Positions 8,281 to 8,394 of a DNA stretch of 8,394 nucleotides are shown here, piece by piece. The stretch's first letter is position 1, and each line of letters starts with the position of its first letter. The translations under genes and the position numbers were made by a program. The notes under the pieces are model-generated. The model saw only the letters and a program-made list of their open reading frames with translations. It ran no database searches and was not told the origin of the DNA. The stretch spans positions 1-8,394 of the forward strand of contig JAAUTT010000151.1 in the NCBI GenBank assembly GCA_012031335.1, given 5' to 3'. Origin of the DNA: Bacteroidales bacterium (lineage in GTDB: Bacteria > Bacteroidota > Bacteroidia > Bacteroidales > JAAUTT01).

Positions 8281-8394
8281 CAAGATCCCCATCGCGGCCG
8301 CGCTCGGGGTTATCGCGGGAGTGCTGACGGTTTCGATAATCATGTCCCCATCCGCGGTAATCAGCTTCGTATTTATGGGGCCTTTAGAATGGCC
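8281..8394. other. GC-rich tail of foreign origin, probable assembly chimera
   Basis: This last 114 bases has 65 G/C (57%) against an AT-rich remainder, and includes a GCGGCCGC octamer at 8294-8301. The barrel gene stops matching its family exactly where the composition changes. Two plus-strand frames stay open to the edge: one hydrophobic (from 8282, starting KIPIAAALGVIAGVL), one polar and aromatic (from 8281, ending IRGNQLRIYGAFRMA). One minus-strand frame is also open, so I cannot choose a coding frame or name a product. The octamer context does not resemble a cloning vector that I recognise. Confidence 0.6.

Noticed and set aside
8294..8301. GCGGCCGC (NotI octamer) as evidence of vector sequence
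   Set aside because: The surrounding bases do not match a vector polylinker that I recognise and remain open in coding frames, so a GC-rich genome is the better explanation.
8282..8394. Hydrophobic open frame as a membrane-protein gene
   Set aside because: Another plus frame and a minus frame are also open over the same short stretch, so a specific gene call is not supported.

Overview
The window looks like chromosomal DNA of a member of the Bacteroidota, probably near the Bacteroidales/Marinilabiliales. The evidence is the AT-rich composition, the lack of strong Shine-Dalgarno sequences, signal peptides ending in a small residue followed by 'AQ', a promoter of the TTTG / TAnnTTTG type, a eukaryote-like HexA hexokinase, and RemB/Wzi-like outer-membrane barrels. 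It is mostly housekeeping and cell-envelope content. I see no CRISPR array, transposase, phage gene, toxin-antitoxin pair or rRNA/tRNA gene, and no convincing new defence or mobile system.

Layout. Bases 1-83 hold the possible tail of an unidentified rightward gene. Bases 84-787 (minus) are ispD (MEP isoprenoid pathway), with one frameshift. A 59-bp divergent spacer leads to a DUF2461 gene (847-1524, plus). This converges, with a 12-bp gap, on a soluble PAS-PAS-HisKA-HATPase-REC hybrid histidine kinase (1537-3502, minus), which is split by two frameshifts. A strong intrinsic terminator (about 3637-3687) closes the hexokinase gene (3712-4911, minus), whose likely promoter is at 4957-4987. A 317-bp divergent spacer precedes a rightward cluster: a tandem-domain universal stress protein (5229-6089), then two tandem, related outer-membrane beta-barrel genes of the RemB / capsule-assembly-Wzi type (6124-7627 and 7629 onward). 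The first barrel gene needs two or three frame corrections. The second is cut off at about 8280.

Two quality signals dominate the interpretation. First, all five confidently placed frameshifts lie in A/T homopolymer runs and each is repaired by a small change in run length. The simplest reading is sequencing or consensus error rather than five decayed genes. Second, from about 8281 to the end the GC content jumps to about 57%, and the expected continuation of the second barrel gene disappears. The last ~114 bases probably come from another genome (assembly chimera), or less likely from a real insertion.

Functional links are loose. ispD and hexA are metabolic, the orphan hybrid kinase has no adjacent regulator, and the Usp/barrel cluster may be co-transcribed because there are only 34 bases and no terminator between usp and the first barrel gene. 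The two barrel genes are almost certainly co-transcribed: the restored stop of the first is one base before the start of the second.
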